41,578 nucleotides of DNA from the NCBI GenBank assembly GCA_964497615.1, contig CAZCEC010000059.1, positions 1 to 41,578 on the forward strand, written 5' to 3'. The DNA is from CAZCEC01 sp964497615 (GTDB taxonomy: Bacteria > Chloroflexota > Anaerolineae > Anaerolineales > UBA6663). Position numbers and translations under genes: made by a program. The notes beneath the pieces were generated by a model that saw only the letters and a list, made by a program, of their open reading frames with translations, had not been told where the DNA came from and searched no databases. Shown here piece after piece: positions 40,519-41,578 of the stretch; the first letter of the stretch is position 1; each line of letters opens with the position of its first letter.

Positions 40519-41478
40519 TCAGATTGGCTTGATCTTTCCAGCCGCCAGGGCCTCGCGAAAGAGGGCGATGGTGGCGGAGACGCCTTCGGCGAGGGGCGTG
40601 GCGGGCACCTGTCCGAGGAGGGCGCGCAGGCCGGCGTCGTCGGTGGCTTCGGGCAGGGGCAGGGCCTGCTCGGTGAAGGTGATCTGGCCGGCGGCGGCGG
40701 GGGCGGCGGCCTCGATGGCGGCGACGATCTCGCGCATGTGAGCGATGCTGCCGCGCAGATTGTAGACGGCCGCGCCGGTGAGCGGCGCGCGGGCGACCTG
40801 GATGAAGATGCGGGCCACGTCGTCGGCGTATTGGTAGGCGCCGCGCCCGCCGTAGGGGATGTGATAGGGCTGGCCGGCAGCGGCGGCGAGCATGGCCTTG
40901 GTGGGGCCAGAGGTCATGCCCTGGTCGCGGCCGGGGCCGTAGACGGTGTAGGGGCGCAGGCCGGCGCTGGCGAACTGGTTCTCCTGCCAGTAGATGCGGG
41001 CCGAGCCTTCGTTGGCGAGCTTGTAGACGCCGTACAGGCTGTTAGGTCGCGGCAAGGCGTCGTCGCCAAGGGACTCTTCGGGATAGTCCTCGCTCTGGCC
41101 GAAGACGGCGGCGCTGCTGGCGTAGACGAGTTGCTTGAGGCCGAGCTTTTTGGCGGCCTCGAAGAGGTTGATGGTGCCGACCACGTTGACGCGCGCGCCC
41201 AGGGGCGGGTCGGCGCGGCAAAAGGGGACTTGGAGGGCAGCCAGGTGGATGACGTGGGTGGCGCCCTGCATGGCCTGCTCCAGCGCGGCCAGGTCGGTGA
41301 TGTCGCCGGTGACGAAGTTGACCTTCGCCAGCGCCTCGGGCGACATGATGAGGCGCAGGCGGTGCGGGTCGGCGCCGAGGTCGAAGACGGTGACGTCGGC
41401 GCCCTGGGCGATGAGGTTGCGGACGACCCAGGCGCCGAGGCAGCCCAGGGCGCCGGTGACGAAGAAGCGGTCTGGCAT
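40519..41478 (-). CDS. NAD-dependent epimerase/dehydratase (extended SDR)
   Basis: 319 residues from the ATG at 41478, with GGAG about six bases upstream. Extended short-chain dehydrogenases bind NAD and act on nucleotide-sugars or similar substrates. The Gly motif GALGCLG (9-15), the acidic D33 after the second strand, the NNAG-equivalent HLAAL (78-82) and the active-site S121/S122 with Y149-x3-K153 (LYGVYK) are present. The C-terminal substrate domain is of the UDP-sugar epimerase type, but the residues that would specify the sugar cannot be read from sequence alone. It is cotranscribed in all likelihood with the MEMO1-like gene after the hairpin. Confidence 0.93.
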   Translation of the reverse strand: MPDRFFVTGALGCLGAWVVRNLIAQGADVTVFDLGADPHRLRLIMSPEALAKVNFVTGDITDLAALEQAMQGATHVIHLAALQVPFCRADPPLGARVNVVGTINLFEAAKKLGLKQLVYASSAAVFGQSEDYPEESLGDDALPRPNSLYGVYKLANEGSARIYWQENQFASAGLRPYTVYGPGRDQGMTSGPTKAMLAAAAGQPYHIPYGGRGAYQYADDVARIFIQVARAPLTGAAVYNLRGSIAHMREIVAAIEAAAPAAAGQITFTEQALPLPEATDDAGLRALLGQVPATPLAEGVSATIALFREALAAGKIKPI

Positions 41479-41514
41479 GGTTACTCCGATGCTCCTCTAG
41501 CTCCGCCGTGGGCC

Positions 41515-41578
41515 GGCGAATGAAATTCGCGCCTCAAGGCCTGCGGCCGCCGCGTCCCCAGCCCGTTGGGCCGCCATG
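41515..41578 (+). repeat. Start of another GC-rich intergenic repeat at the window edge
   Basis: The sequence GGCGAATGAAATTCGCGCCTC and CAGCCCGTTGGGCCG reads like a dispersed element. The second string is shared with the repeat at 24197-24302. Cut by the window end. Confidence 0.45.

Noticed and set aside
1..41578. tRNA, rRNA, transposase or phage genes
   Set aside because: None of the gaps holds a tRNA-like cloverleaf or conserved rRNA string that I could recognise, and no reading frame has transposase or integrase motifs.

Overview
The window looks like chromosomal DNA of an uncultured, very GC-rich bacterium, most plausibly a member of the Chloroflexota (Anaerolineae/Caldilineae-like). 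This is inferred from the protein families rather than from any marker gene. The clues are MalT-type LuxR regulators, lipoproteins with a Val/Gln/Thr-rich tether after the lipid cysteine, a GT-C-like membrane protein with a C-terminal beta domain, a fused ATP sulfurylase/APS kinase, caspase-like proteins, and many short intergenic repeats, some inside reading frames. No rRNA, tRNA, CRISPR array, transposase or phage gene was seen. Coding density is high and no gap much exceeds 300 bases.

Layout. 0-6 kb: a polytopic GT-C-like protein (-), a small unknown protein (+), and a caspase-like protease with a repetitive linker and about twelve membrane segments (+), preceded by a good sigma70-type promoter. 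6-14 kb (-): a MalT/LuxR regulator, then a peptide/nickel-type ABC importer made of a substrate-binding lipoprotein, a small DUF1579-like protein and the two permeases, without ATPase genes. 14-16.6 kb (-): a receiver-PAS-GAF-GAF-HD-GYP signalling gene split by an in-frame amber codon. 16.6-19.6 kb (+): a 1000-residue FAD/4Fe-4S/CCG 2-hydroxyacid dehydrogenase. 19.6-24.1 kb: an anchored unknown protein, then a sugar group of a Gfo/Idh/MocA oxidoreductase, a ThuA-like protein and a divergent GH4 glycosidase. 24.3-28.5 kb (-): Sat-APS kinase, a saccharopine dehydrogenase-like protein and a polytopic membrane protein. 28.5-39.4 kb (+): a long co-oriented cluster of a serine beta-lactamase-like hydrolase, a lipoprotein, an SRPBCC membrane protein, a CPBP-like protein, a double-GNAT acetyltransferase, a second CPBP-like protein, a small anchored protein, a membrane-anchored alpha/beta hydrolase, an ABC ATPase and its permease. 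39.5-41.5 kb (-): a MEMO1-like protein and an NAD-dependent epimerase.

Most notable points: (1) the substrate-binding lipoprotein appears circularly permuted relative to the DppA/OppA family; (2) the HD-GYP gene carries a single in-frame TAG; (3) the caspase protein is tethered to a large membrane domain; (4) the 32.4-39.4 kb operon joins two active-site-degenerate CPBP paralogues, an acetyltransferase, an anchored peptidase-like hydrolase and an ABC exporter, and could be an undescribed envelope or peptide-processing system; (5) several short repeat families have entered coding sequences in frame.
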